Assembly (NCBI GenBank): GCA_025786725.1
Contig: JAHLTZ010000007.1
Span: 744,001-808,000, forward strand
Direction: 5' to 3'
Source of the DNA: Syncephalis fuscata
Taxonomy: Eukaryota; Zoopagomycota; Zoopagomycetes; Zoopagales; Piptocephalidaceae
DNA length: 64,000 bases
In this document: positions 1 through 11,278 of the stretch, piece by piece
Position numbering within the stretch: position 1 is the first letter of the stretch
Layout of the letters: every line of letters begins with the position of its first letter
Made by a program: the position numbers and the translations under genes
Notes under the pieces: model-generated
Told to the model about the DNA's origin: nothing
Seen by the model: the letters and a program-made list of their open reading frames with translations, nothing else
Database searches by the model: none

Positions 1-3000
1 TTCCTCTTCTTCTTTACTTTCGCTGTCATTATCGTGTTGTTTTTGCTTTTGCATTCGCATTTGTAATAATAAATTGAAATCAAGCAATTCATGCTCTTCA
101 CCTGTTGCAGTGCCGGTTACTTGTTCTCGAAGTGCCGCTAATGCTGCAGTAACGCATACATTCTTTAAATCAGAGCCAGAGTACAATGGCGTCTTATGAG
201 CCAATGCAGCAGTTGTAACACCTTCTCCAAGCTGTTCATTCACCAAATGTTTATCAAGAATCCGTTGTCGATCATGAACAGATGGCAGATCCACTATAAT
301 AGATATTAATACAACACAAATACTTGTGCACTCACTTACCTAGTATTCTACGTGGCATGCGTCGTAGTACAGCATCATCAAGATCAAATGGCCTATTCGT
401 TGCACATAACACAGTGATACCACGATTATCTACCCCTGAACGCAATCCATCCCATTCAGCCATGAATTGATTGACTGTTTCTCGTTTCCCTGAACTAACA
501 CCATCTGAGCCTCGAGAATTAAATAGTGCATCCACTTCATCAATGAAAATAACACAAGGTGACATTTTACGGGCCATTGAAAAGATAGCTTGAACGTTCT
601 TTTCACTTTCGCCGACATATTTATCGTAAATATCGGATCCTTTAATTTCCAACATGGTGGCACCACTCTCGGCGGCCACTGCTTTGGCCAGTAGTGTTTT
701 ACCAGTACCGGGTGGTCCAAATAGCAGAATACCAGTCAATGCATGATCCGAGAGTACACCATGTGCGAAATGATTTGGATATAAAAGTGGCAGAGATATA
801 AGTGTTTGTAATGCACGAATGGTGCTAGAAGCGGCAATAACATTTTTAAAAGATCCTTTCATGCTGCCTAATAATAAATAAAACGTATTAATAATCTAAA
901 TAACAATGACATTATCAATAACTTACCTGGATCAACTAAACAATTAAGTAAGCGTCGTTCATATGTATTAAACTTTGCCCGTTGTAATTGCTGTGCATGT
1001 CGCTGTGAGGCTAATGTTTGCCATAGCCCTTTATCTTCAGCTTCCTCCTCATCAGTTGTAAACAGATCACTATCAAATATACTATTCTGAAGATCGGGAC
1101 AAACAATGTCACTTATCGCTTTACTAACATGTTTATCTGTCACAAGTAATTGATCCGTTTTACTACTGGTATTAGTATCTGTTAGTGATTGTCGTTGCTG
1201 TTGTTGAGCCAGCCCCACAGCTGTATTAATAACACGCGTTGTATAATCATATGGCCAAATCTCTCCCATAAGATAGTCTGTCAGATCTTCAACGTTATCC
1301 AATGCAGATAAAACACCACGTTTACGTAACATTCGTTGCATATTACGAATATTAAGTCGTTTAATTCGCTGGAAGTGTATTTTTGTCAATTGTTCTTCAT
1401 TTAGTACAGCAGCTGTCGTTGTTGCTGTTGTTGAATCTGCTATTTCTTCAACAGTTAAAGGCACTGATACTTTTGGCATTGGTACCCGTACTGGTATAAA
1501 GGCATCCCATATGCCAGGATGGCCGTTAAGTGGTGCAGATAAGTCGAAATGGGCTGGAAATGTTAACGAGTCACCACAAGAGACTACCAAAGCCACTTGA
1601 ACACCATCACGTCGAGCATATTGAATGGCTCTCAAGATAGCAAATAAAGCAATTTGACCAACATAAGTACAGCTTAAATCAATCGCCTCTGTAACATGAA
1701 TCAGCAATGGCTTGGGCGTTGGTGTATCTTGCGCTGATTTAGAGGCCAATTTCGTAAATAGTTGATGAAATGTTGCAGTCATTCTATCCTCTAAATGGAT
1801 TTACGTAAATTTAATTTTCTACTTATTTGAGTAATTAAATCATCCATTTTTGGTGTCAATGATGGAATACTAACACGTGTTGTTGTTAATGGATTATCTA
1901 GTAGCTGTTCATGATACTGTTCAGCATCTTTGAAGAAATAAGGTGAATAATAAGGTGTCGGATTAATTGCATGTCTATTATCAATAGTCGTCCTTTTACT
2001 ATTCTCTTCTAGATACATTTCTTCGTCGTTATCTTCTTCCATTTCCTCATCTTCTCTTCCTCTTCCTCTTCATGCTCTTCTATTTCATCAGAGGTTTAGT
2101 AGAGGTTAATGCCGATATTCTATCGTCTATTGAAACAAGTCTATCATTATAGGCTCGTCGTGGATAAACCGGCCATTTCGTATCTAATCATTAGCCATTA
2201 GAACAATAGCTATTCATGTATATTAGGGTTGACATACCAGATAATGGTAATAATGGATCAAATAGTTCTTGTAGAGTCCATGCGTCTAATTGACATATAT
2301 TTGCATCTAGATCATAAGCTACTTTCTTACAATTTCTTGTAATAAAGATGATAGATTTCTTGCAAATGGTCTTAGTGCTATATGATCACGAACGGTATAC
2401 CAAGATGATGATTCCTTGTTTGTTGTTGATGCTGATACTTCAGAGCCGGTGCGTTGTCGTAAGGCTGCCTCTAGCATAAGCGTTAATTCTTTACAAAATG
2501 TATTCGATATAAGAGGTGAATCAGGAATTGGTGATGGATAATTGGCGGATTTACTAATAAAGCATTGTTGTATTACTTCTTCAGTAATAGGTAAAGCAAG
2601 TCGAGAGTAATCTTTATCGTGTGTACTAATATTGTATTGTAATGGATTAGTTAATAAATGGCTAGTATTTGTCGAGTGGTCATTATTGTCATTATTGTTA
2701 TTGTTGTCACTGCCACCAGAAGTAAGAATACGATAGCGTCGTCGTCGACCATTTAATCGAGGTTGATTTACTACTGAAATGGAGGATACATTTGATTCTG
2801 ATCGTGTTGTTCCATCCACCTTCACTGTAGATCTTCTTCATTTGCTTTATAAGTGTCATTAGAGTTAAGCGAGCTATTAAGCGCGATCATATAACGTTTG
2901 TATTGTTGTTCGTAGCAGTGGTGTTATATTCTCGTAGTACACTATTATATTTATGATAAGTAGCTGTATAACCATTTAGACCGCGTAGTCCTGGTGATCT

Positions 3001-3084
3001 CCAGCTAGTACGCGCTATACCACGTCGGGCTAGCCATATGAGTGTACCACAAGTATTTATATTATGTTTGCCTATCATTTTCAT
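1..3084 (-). CDS. AAA ATPase, mitochondrial type (partial at left edge)
   Basis: An AAA+ ATPase of the fungal mitochondrial group related to Msp1/spastin-like meiotic-clade ATPases. The ATPase core is intact: Walker A GPPGTGKT near 718-695, Walker B IFIDEVDAL, and the motif ATNRPFDLDDAVLRR, followed by RRILVDLPS across an intron. Introns are visible at 868-926 (donor GTAAGT, 59 nt) and 294-339 (46 nt). The exon at 927-1782 carries a regulatory region with KPLLIHVTEA and, just before the core, NTYERRLLNCLVDPG, which is typical of this fungal family. The 5' part (1790-3084) is coding-like but broken by about six one-base frame changes. It begins with an Arg-rich stretch that could be a mitochondrial presequence (start near 3084). 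The 3' end runs off the window. The role is inferred: remodelling or extraction of membrane proteins in mitochondria. Confidence 0.75.
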
Positions 3085-3452
3085 AGCACAGTAGTAATAA
3101 AAATTATTTAAAACAATAAAATTGAATACATAAAGTGATCTGAATTCAAATACAAAATATAGCGTTATAACTTGATCGTCTAGTCATTGACTAATCGTGT
3201 AGTTGTAATAATAAATGTGTCAATAATAGTGTTCGTGTTCGTGTTAATAGTGGTGTCTACAACAGATATATATATAATAGTATTAAAACACACAATTGAC
3301 CTATAGAATGTGGGTCAAATAACTAAACATTTAGACTGAGAATAGATCAAAATGGTCTGCTACCCTCACAGTCCACGTGTGGTAGTCCCCCTCTTTCTTT
3401 CAACATCACTTGGGATCCTAGTTTGTGCTTCCCGAGCATAGCAACAATCGAG
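3085..3452. promoter_or_regulatory. Divergent intergenic region between AAA ATPase and eL14
   Basis: About 370 nt, AT-rich, separating two divergently transcribed genes, so it must hold both promoters. I see no open frame. A CACGTG E-box-like hexamer lies near 3375. No other element can be named with confidence. Confidence 0.4.
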
Positions 3453-4447
3453 ATGTCGGTATGTATTTATTGCTATTGTAGATAACGGATGGATAGATAG
3501 ACAGATAGATGGAATAGTAAAGATGGATGAATGAACAGATGGATGGATGGATGTATATATGAATAGATAGATGGTGGGATAGTTGGATGGATGAATGGAT
3601 AGATAGGTATATAGTGTACTGCTGTTGGTTGAGTTTACCTAGAACGGTAGCAATTACCAATGACGCTATAACGATATACAATAAACAGCAACTACTACGT
3701 TCTATAGCTTTGTTATAGAGCGGTAATACAAGTAGTGCTGTAGACGGGAATTTTGTATGGGAGGCTTAGTATCAATAGCATCAAGTATACACGACTGACG
3801 AATAATGTTATTTTCTATTACACAGTCCCAACGTTTCGTCGAGGTCGGCCGTGTTGTTCTTGTGAACTACGGCCCAGATGCCGGCAAGCTTGCCGTGATT
3901 GTCGATATCATCGACCACAACCGCGTAAGTAACAGAAGTGATAAAGTGAAAGAACGGGCATATATATATATATTATATATATATATCTATAATATATATA
4001 TCTATACAGCTGTGCACGTTCAACGACACTGTAAAGTATTAAATCTAATGGATGGCTTTTGTCAATTCTATAGGTTCTTCTTGATGGCCCAACCACCGAT
4101 GTTCTTCGTCAAGCCATTGGTGTCAAGCGCATCACTTTGACTCCTCTGTTTTGAAGAAGTTGCCACGTGCCGTGCGCACCTCTACTCTACGCAAGGTTAT
4201 TGAGTCCCAGAAGCTTGCTGAGCAATGGGCTCAGACCGCATGGGCCAAGAAGATTTCCGCACGTGACACTCGCAAGTCATTGAGCGACTTTGATCGTTTC
4301 AAGGTTATGCGCTTTAAGAAGCAGGTAAGTTTTATTACAAATTGGCTATAATAATGTCAATATTAATATATTTGTATTGCTATTGTTACTATTTAGGTCC
4401 GCAACGTGGTTAACGTTGAGGTTGCCAAGCTTAAGAAGCAGAAATAA
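3453..4447 (+). CDS. RPL14: 60S ribosomal protein eL14
   Basis: Large-subunit ribosomal protein eL14. Exon 1 is only ATG TCG (3453-3458). Exon 2 (3826-3924) reads [20 protein letters not shown], exon 3 (4074-4324) [15 protein letters not shown] then [11 protein letters not shown] and [10 protein letters not shown], and exon 4 (4397-4447) [16 protein letters not shown]. This matches the eL14 family from end to end, including a KOW-like N-terminus and a basic C-terminal helix. An intron right after the start codon is common in fungal ribosomal protein genes. The frame breaks once near 4142, between TLTP and VLKKLP. It needs one base, and because the gene is essential a consensus error is the simplest reading. 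The introns are 3459-3825, 3925-4073 and 4325-4396. Confidence 0.9.
3484..3612. repeat. GATA/GATG microsatellite in eL14 intron 1
   Basis: Degenerate tandem tetranucleotides (GATA, GATG, TGGA, CAGA) over about 130 nt, entirely inside the 367-nt first intron of eL14. They create spurious open frames on the minus strand rich in Ile, Ser and Tyr. Confidence 0.85.
3960..4012. repeat. TA-rich simple repeat in eL14 intron 2
   Basis: Alternating TA/TATC dinucleotide-like repeat inside the 149-nt second intron of eL14. It can fold on itself. No coding function. Confidence 0.75.
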
Positions 4448-4826
4448 GATGACATTATTACTTTCATCGCTTAAATGCATGTTCACGTTAAATGGTTTAC
4501 TTTTCCACATGACAATAAAATGCGTAAAAGCGTGTTTGTAGGCCACTGATCATAAAATACAATGATTGATAATAATAATATAATGACAATATATGATGAT
4601 TTTTTCCGTAAAAGTCGGAGTAACACTGAGCTAAACTGAACTATCTATAATTGATATATATACATATATGTATATATGTATATGGGTCTGAATGGGTCAA
4701 TAACTGCCTTTGGCAAATGGTATTTATTAATCCACGACAGACTTTGCAACAAGCCTTTACAAGTAATTTTTCGTTCTTTAGTCTTTCTTACTCTCATTTT
4801 CACTCTTGAGCATCTTTCTTGGCATT
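4448..4826. other. Intergenic, eL14 3' end to gene A
   Basis: AT-rich spacer with an AATAAA-like signal close after the eL14 stop (near 4515) and a short TATATG repeat around 4657-4683. No gene recognised. Confidence 0.4.
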
Positions 4827-5745
4827 ATGAGTCTGGGTACATTGATTGTTAATTGCATTTCGATTGCCATTTCGGCTGGCGCTTGCTTGCTTTACTTTAA
4901 GCGGTGTCGAGATAGCAGAAGCATTCATTACGCGGCTTTGTTTATTATCTCCGTCAGTAAGTGTATCAAACCTTGCATGAAACTCTACGTAACATCGACG
5001 TTAGTATCATTGATTATCGCCATTGTGGGCGTGATTACTTCTAGGTGGATATGGCAAGCGGATATGGTATTGGAACTGGCGCGTGTGTTTATTGTTCTTC
5101 ACCTGGCCTATCTATGGTATGTATTAAAAGTAGCTTAAAGTTAAATCATATAGCGTATTAATCAGTGCTGTCAATTGATGTGATGTATAGGCTGGGTTCC
5201 ATGCACGAAGCGAACATTAAACCATCACCACTGGTGCTACAGCGCGCTACTATGGCACTGGTCTGTGTCTATGTAATTTTTGACATTCTCAATGCCATAC
5301 TTCACTTAAGAGTATTGACAGTTCTAGCGCTAATTGCGGCTCTCGTACAAACGGGATTGTGCGGCTATTTGTGGCACTGTTCTCGTGGAGAAGGTGTTGG
5401 ATTGGAGCGAAAGCGCACTGTAAGTGATAAATGGAAGTTGGAATAGAAGATGGCATTTTAATAATATTTGGAACTATTTAGCAAATGCTTCGACTTGTTC
5501 AATTATCGGCACTTTTCGTGCTTACTAGCATTTTTGGCCTTACGGCTATTGGATTCTTTTCAATTATATTCTTTTGGATCTGGGTAAGCCTTACGTTGTT
5601 CCCGTCCGATGCACTGCTCTACTATGGCGATAAGCCGGCGGCCTTTGAGAGTGGCGGTGAACGCTCTATTGCCGGAGGAAACATGACCATGACTACCAAC
5701 ATGACCATACCCCAGCCAGCACACACCAGTGAACGTATGGTTTGA
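4827..5745 (+). CDS. Multi-pass membrane protein, paralog A
   Basis: Unrecognised membrane protein, 244 residues, about seven hydrophobic helices. Exons are 4827-4956, 5005-5116, 5191-5419 and 5482-5745, all with GT-AG borders and no frame break. I chose the ATG at 4827 (MSLGTLIVN) because the frame upstream has no other ATG. After helix 1 comes a basic turn (KRCRDSRS), and a conserved junction YLW/LGSM lies at intron 2. A final helix pair ends in FWIWVSLTLFP and is followed by a short hydrophilic tail. It is clearly paralogous to genes B, C, D and E: same helix order, introns at the same places, and the same basic segment ending in Gln after the last intron. Function unknown. The topology would suit a small receptor or a membrane scaffold, but there is no diagnostic motif. 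Confidence 0.75.
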
Positions 5746-6641
5746 ACGAATATATGAATTATTGTTTATTAGTCGGTTGATTATAATAAATATGGCTATG
5801 ATGATTTGTTTAAAATTGCAATATCTGTGTTATTATACTACTTGTGATCAATGTAAAATACACATGTTCTATTTAATAAAGATAAAGAATGGATGATAAC
5901 AGGTTTTGTGATGCATCATAAATAATGGCTGTCATCGACGATTGAGCAAATTAATTGCCTTTGAAATGCTAAACCAGCTGTAGTTGTAACAACATTAATA
6001 TTAGTAACACAATGATGAAATAACATGTTCACTTAATAAAATACAATTTACAGTGCTATTATTTCATTTCATTTTACGTTTGATGACGATTACTCGTACA
6101 CAGTAAACGTATGATGGATGAATAATTCGAGTGTTATCAGTACTGTGGTGTGTAACCATGCCATCGATGCATCAGTCAAGTACACGCGTTGATAAAAGCT
6201 ACTATCGGATGGCATATTGTGACCAATCCTTGCCATTGACCATGCAGCAGGTACAAGCTAGCCTGTTGCTACTTTCAAAGCCATGTTTTGCACGTCATTC
6301 ATACTTTCTGCTTTGTAGTATTTGTATCCCGTCTATCGTCTTTTCTGAATTCTATGTTTTTATTGTCCGTATATAATACACCTTGCTAATATCCATTGAA
6401 CATTGCTACACACTTGTGTACCTGTTTATATATACTGATTTCCTTTGATTTGCATCCATCGGCTATTTAATCTAAGCCTTGTGGATCAGCCTTATCGTTG
6501 CTAAATTGTAATTACTATTACGGTGTACATTACTAAAATTCGACACCATCCAATACAGTTACTATTGTTTTATTATTCAAACAAAAAACTGATATACATA
6601 TTTACCGTTAATTATAGATAGAACAGCCAAACTATTTTATT
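5746..6641. other. Intergenic between paralogs A and B
   Basis: About 900 nt, AT-rich, with AATAAA-type signals near 5876. A short open frame around 6131-6376 has no start context or family resemblance, and I do not call it a gene. Confidence 0.4.
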
Positions 6642-7602
6642 ATGGCTATAGTTCATCAAGCTCATCAACGTCGACACAATTTGTACTTTGCGTCATACCA
6701 TGCGCTAGTAACATCTATAGTGGGATATATATACCTAATTACTACTATAATTGCTATTGGCATGTATGTTTGGCGCTGGCATAAATCACGTAGTAGTCAT
6801 TATTTGATACTTTGTGCGGCTTCTCTCATTGGTCTCATATCAAGTATACTTGTCGTCAGTATTGCAATACCACTAAGTCTAGTGACAATACTGGCTCTTT
6901 TGGTGTGCGTACTGCTAACCGTTCGCCTGACCAAGCTATGGGTGCATTCCATGCATAAATACATTCCTTCATCGCATTCTAATATTAGTGTACGTTTTTT
7001 AAACGTACTTTATATCGTATCTCCATTGTTGTATTTGATAATGTTTGCTCTAACAGTGACCGCACTTTCTGGTTTGCGCGTGCTACTTGGATCGCTGATC
7101 ACGTTAGTATTGATAACGGTTACAAATTTGACTTTATTATTTTATTGCGTTTGGTTGTGGCATACTTGCGATATGAGTGCCGTGGAAGAAATGAAGGTTA
7201 AGAAAAAGGTTGGTATCACCAGAATGCTTCTAATTCATTAGCTAACAATGGCGGTATTTTATAAAGCAACTGCTGCGTCTTATTATATTCAGTGGTCTTC
7301 AAACTGGCATGGCTATTGCAACGTCGCTTAACATTGATGTTGCCATTATTATTATTACATGGATATGGATTGGCTTAACGCTATTCCCGCAAGATATGCT
7401 ACTGCACTATCAGGCGTCGCCTGGAAATGTTGCTATGGGTTGCCCGCTTAACACAACAGAAACAGTACGCCACTCGGCTGAAAGCGAGATTCCCTCTCAG
7501 ACGACTCGAGTAACAAATGATAATACCAATATTACATCAATGGATACCAACCATGAAACATTAGCGATCGTTCCACAACCGCTTGCTTCAGGTACTGCTT
7601 AA
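6642..7602 (+). CDS. Multi-pass membrane protein, paralog B
   Basis: Unrecognised membrane protein, 300 residues, about seven helices, same family as its neighbours. Exon 1 is 6642-7208 and exon 2 is 7267-7602. The single intron has an unusual donor (GTTGGT) and an AAAG acceptor, but it sits exactly where paralogs A and C have their last intron, and it restores the conserved QLLRLIIF stretch. The two upstream introns of A and C are absent here. Shared features are the turn WRWHKSRSSHY after helix 1, KLWVHSM matching the LW/xxSM junction, and TWIWIGLTLFP in the last helix. The tail (about 70 residues) is Thr/Asn/Ser-rich. Transcribed in tandem with A and C. Confidence 0.75.
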
Positions 7603-8714
7603 TCTGGCAATATTTCACAGGTTATTTTGTTAGCTATTGGAACTTTGCTTTACCATTGCTCAAGTCCTGTATAATGGTTTTCGTAATTCACCTTCATATC
7701 AATTTTCCATTAAAGATAATTATTAAATAGCAATAATGTTATTTAATTTTATTTGTTTACATTTAAACAATTTGTAATAGATATTTTAATTAAATAGTTG
7801 GATTTAATAAATAAGCAGGCACACTATAACCAAAACTATTATTCGGACTTACAAACGGCGGAGTAATAATTTAGTAAACCGCAAAGACAACAGTGGTAAT
7901 ACTAAATAGCCAGCTAGTTCTTTAATTAGCACTACAACCGCATGGCGCTATCTATATCAAGCAGCCATCCAGTCAACAACAACCGACTTATGCACTATGG
8001 TAATATACGGAGATTGTATTAGAATCGCCAAGAAATAAAGCGCTATGATTGGTGAGACCTGTTACATGTGTACGGCTTCAAAGGCACAAGGTGGCCATGG
8101 TTTTACAAACCAACTTCATTTTCTCGGATTGTCCTTTAATTATCTTCGCGGCCATAGTGTCATTCATTGCTGTTCTACCAATCTAATTGTTATGTGGTGA
8201 AGTTGACCAAGAACAGCCAGTTTCATCTCGCTTTATTGTGAAAGTAATAGAATTTAAATCAGGTAGGATGAAATGAACATGACAGAGTAATAGCCAGTGT
8301 ATAAAACTATTTCGCACATTGAAATTGCGACTTGGAACACTAAAGTGCATTGCTAGCGGGTGTATTAAATGGTATTTATATGACTGATGTTTGTTTATTG
8401 TTAGTGAATACAGCTGGAGTTGAGGTGGCACGCACAGACACCCGCTGTTGTTAGCTGATTTAAAATATATCTGCAATTGCATATTCTATTTTATTAGCAG
8501 TATACACTTAAACCTTTACTTATTCGCATACAAGTACTGCATAGCTGGCGTAGAAACGTTAAGCTGTAAAAATCGGGTAAGTGAATGATGAAAATACGCG
8601 ACATTTAATGAGGTTGCAACAACCGTAATTTTACAATGCTAATTTATAATTGTTGCTTGATCATCAATTGATCTAGTCAAGTTCTGGTTAACTTGCGCCG
8701 CTGGAATTACAATC
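7603..8714. other. Intergenic between paralogs B and C
   Basis: About 1.1 kb, AT-rich. A 99-codon open frame on the minus strand (8183-8482) contains a weak match to the multicopper-oxidase His-Cys-His motif, but it has no supporting context and is not called. No RNA gene seen. Confidence 0.35.
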
Positions 8715-9550
8715 ATGATTAAGATTGATATTCTGACGCTGAGTAGCCTGCTATTCAATATAATTGTTGGATTGGCTCATTTTTATCGAGCATGGGAAAC
8801 AAAGAATAAAGCGCACTGGGCATTGTTTTTTGTACACTTGGGTAAGATACGGTGTAATAGTCGTGATATGCACTAACACCTGTACACCCATCTAGCACTG
8901 GTGATAGTTTCCGTTTTAATCATCCTATTTAATGTGAGTCTTCTCTTTGTAGGGCCTGCCAGTGGCGTAATATGCGCACTGGTGGTATTGCGACTTTTAT
9001 CGAAATGGTAATTTGTTTGATCGATGCTAAACGTGGCTTTTACTAATTGCACTAATACAATGTAGGTTAAAATCCACCCAAGCAATCTACTCACAGCGAC
9101 AGTATAAAATCTACCGTGGAATTATTTATTTACTTTATGTCATCTATCCAATCTGCGGCATAATATGGTTTGTAAGTAACATGCTACCAACAATGAACAT
9201 GCCGATGCTCGAGGAATCATTTGAACTGTATTTTGTCGCTGTCTGTATCTTTGGTAGCGGCCAGGCAATACAAAGTGCATTTGGATTTTGGCTAATCAGT
9301 GGGCTTTCGTGCATGAGTGGCGGCAATATACAGCTTAAACGCAGGGTAGGTGCGCTGGTATGTCAGATGCTACTAATGCTAACAATTACTTGATAATATG
9401 GCCATTTAACAGCAAATTGCTCGGCTAACCGTTTTGTCTATTTTACTGATTCTGCCTAATATGAGCAACTTTGATCAGCTATATATTTCGCCAATAATCT
9501 GGCTGATTTGGTCCTGTATTGCATTATGGCCTCGCTCACTAACGGTATGA
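8715..9550 (+). CDS. Multi-pass membrane protein, paralog C
   Basis: Unrecognised membrane protein, 218 residues, same family as A and B. Exons are 8715-8841, 8896-9007, 9066-9345 and 9413-9550. Exon 2 is 112 nt, exactly as in paralog A, and all three introns lie at positions equivalent to those of A. This gives a frame without breaks from MIKIDILTLSS to LWPRSLTV. The last helix (IIWLIWSCIALWP) aligns with WIWVSLTLFP of A, but the hydrophilic tail seen in A, B and D is missing because the stop comes immediately after the helix. Function unknown. Confidence 0.75.
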
Positions 9551-11278
9551 ACATACCATTGGTTTTTGACACGTCTGTTGCCGGGGGAAGTAGTAGATTT
9601 GAGTGCGATGACTCTGTTTAAAAACGAGGAAGATGAACGTTTAATTTATTAAAATACTTATATTTGTGCTTTTGCAGATTTGCATATTTAAAATAAAAAT
9701 ATTTTTACAGATAGTAGAATGTACACTTTTAGCGGCTGATAGAATATACACGTAATAAAGCATTCATGTCTACAATATTATAAAAACAAACAGCAGCCAT
9801 GACAGCATCGTTATAGTACTAGCCAATAAAATATTCGGCAGTATACTACCTCAAAAGTTATCGTTGAATGAGACGTATTTGGTAGATACAGATAACGACC
9901 ATAATTACCATGCATTTAACAGCTACAGTAGCATGTTTCACCTATAATCAAATAGACTACCTTAAAGGTTTTACTTTTCAATGTCGTGCAAATACGACCT
10001 CAATAAACAGTCGTAGCGTAGAGGCAATTTAACAAACGAAATTAAACCATCATTAATATGGTTGCTGGCTATATCGAGTATAATTACAATGTATACACGG
10101 CGCAATAAAAACTTATTAAGACTACGATTACACAAGTATTGATCAATGCTACTAACTCGAAACAACCAGTATATACTAAATTTCTTAAACATGCCGAAAT
10201 CACATTATCATGCTAATGGCTGTCGTGTTATCCGATATAATTACAAACGATTGTTGGGGCGTCACGTTGGTTATTTTGAATATGCACAATTACTGGTTTT
10301 TACCCAAGTATAGGGCAGTGACGATTTTCTTAAACGTGAGCTGGTGCGCAGTTTGCGTCCATTAGCGTGGTACTGTGTTTGAACGTAGAGATCAACACGC
10401 ACAACGGTGGCTCACGGTATATTGGCACGTGCTAGGCAGTTTAACGTTACCAACCTCTGTGTTTCATTTGCAATAGTGTTATACAAAAATGAATTTCCAT
10501 GTTCTATGACTTCTTTGGACCGTTATCATTCGAAAAAATGTTCTAAATTACACAAACTCCTTATCTTACATTGTAAAGGTAGTATTAATATCCAGAATTG
10601 ATATTTTGTTTTATCGCTATTAAATTTAAATTAGTCTAAAATAGCATGATTTATTATTACTGTTATTATATTAATTTATAACAATTAATGCGTATTTAAA
10701 TATCAGCAAAGCAAGTAGAAATAAAGATTGGGGCACAAATACGAGTGACGGCAAATATTGCCGTTTAACGAGAACATGTGGATTGCTTACAGTTAGAATG
10801 GGCCTAAACTCTAGGGACAATGTCTCGCTGGATTGCACATTTACGGAACATTGGCTAACAATAAAACAATGTTACACATTCTAGCAACACAATACAGGTA
10901 TACGTCGTATGCTAATGTGCGTGTTCCAGGTGTGTCGTTCATCGAGCTGGGTGCGTGCCAATTTGCCGCCTGGCTCTCTTTAGATGTTCTTTTTTGGTGT
11001 TTATGGCTTAAACGTAAAATAAGGATTTAAAAGCTTGGTGTTATAAAAGCTTAGGTCAACGGACGGTCTTTATCGCAATCACTACTCATAATTCGCGCTT
11101 CAATAGCTTAGTATTGCTCTCTACTACCCGGTGCACCTTTAGTTTGTGGTAGACAATATTTGCTGCTTTTTTTATTTTTGATAGTGTGCTATTACAGTTG
11201 CTAGCTCATATAGTATTGCGCACTTTTAACGACGCTTTCTACGAAATAACGTGATTTTTTATAATCAACTATATCACC
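9551..11278. other. Intergenic, paralog C to paralog D (mostly left arm)
   Basis: About 1.7 kb without a convincing intact gene. Two stretches match the right arm with differences that look partly codon-like: 9806-9900 (one three-base gap, several third-position changes) and 10918-11020 (coding for RVPGVSFIELGACQ here, RVPGALFIELGTCQ in the right arm). They may be remnants of an older gene that was copied with the arm. Confidence 0.4.

Noticed and set aside
3418-3681. Ile/Ser/Tyr-rich open frame on the minus strand
   Set aside because: It is the translation of the GATA/GATG microsatellite inside eL14 intron 1.
8183-8482. Minus-strand frame with LLLCHVHFIL, resembling the multicopper oxidase His-Cys-His box
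   Set aside because: The other copper-binding boxes are absent at the right spacing, the flanks do not fit, and the frame lies alone in AT-rich spacer.
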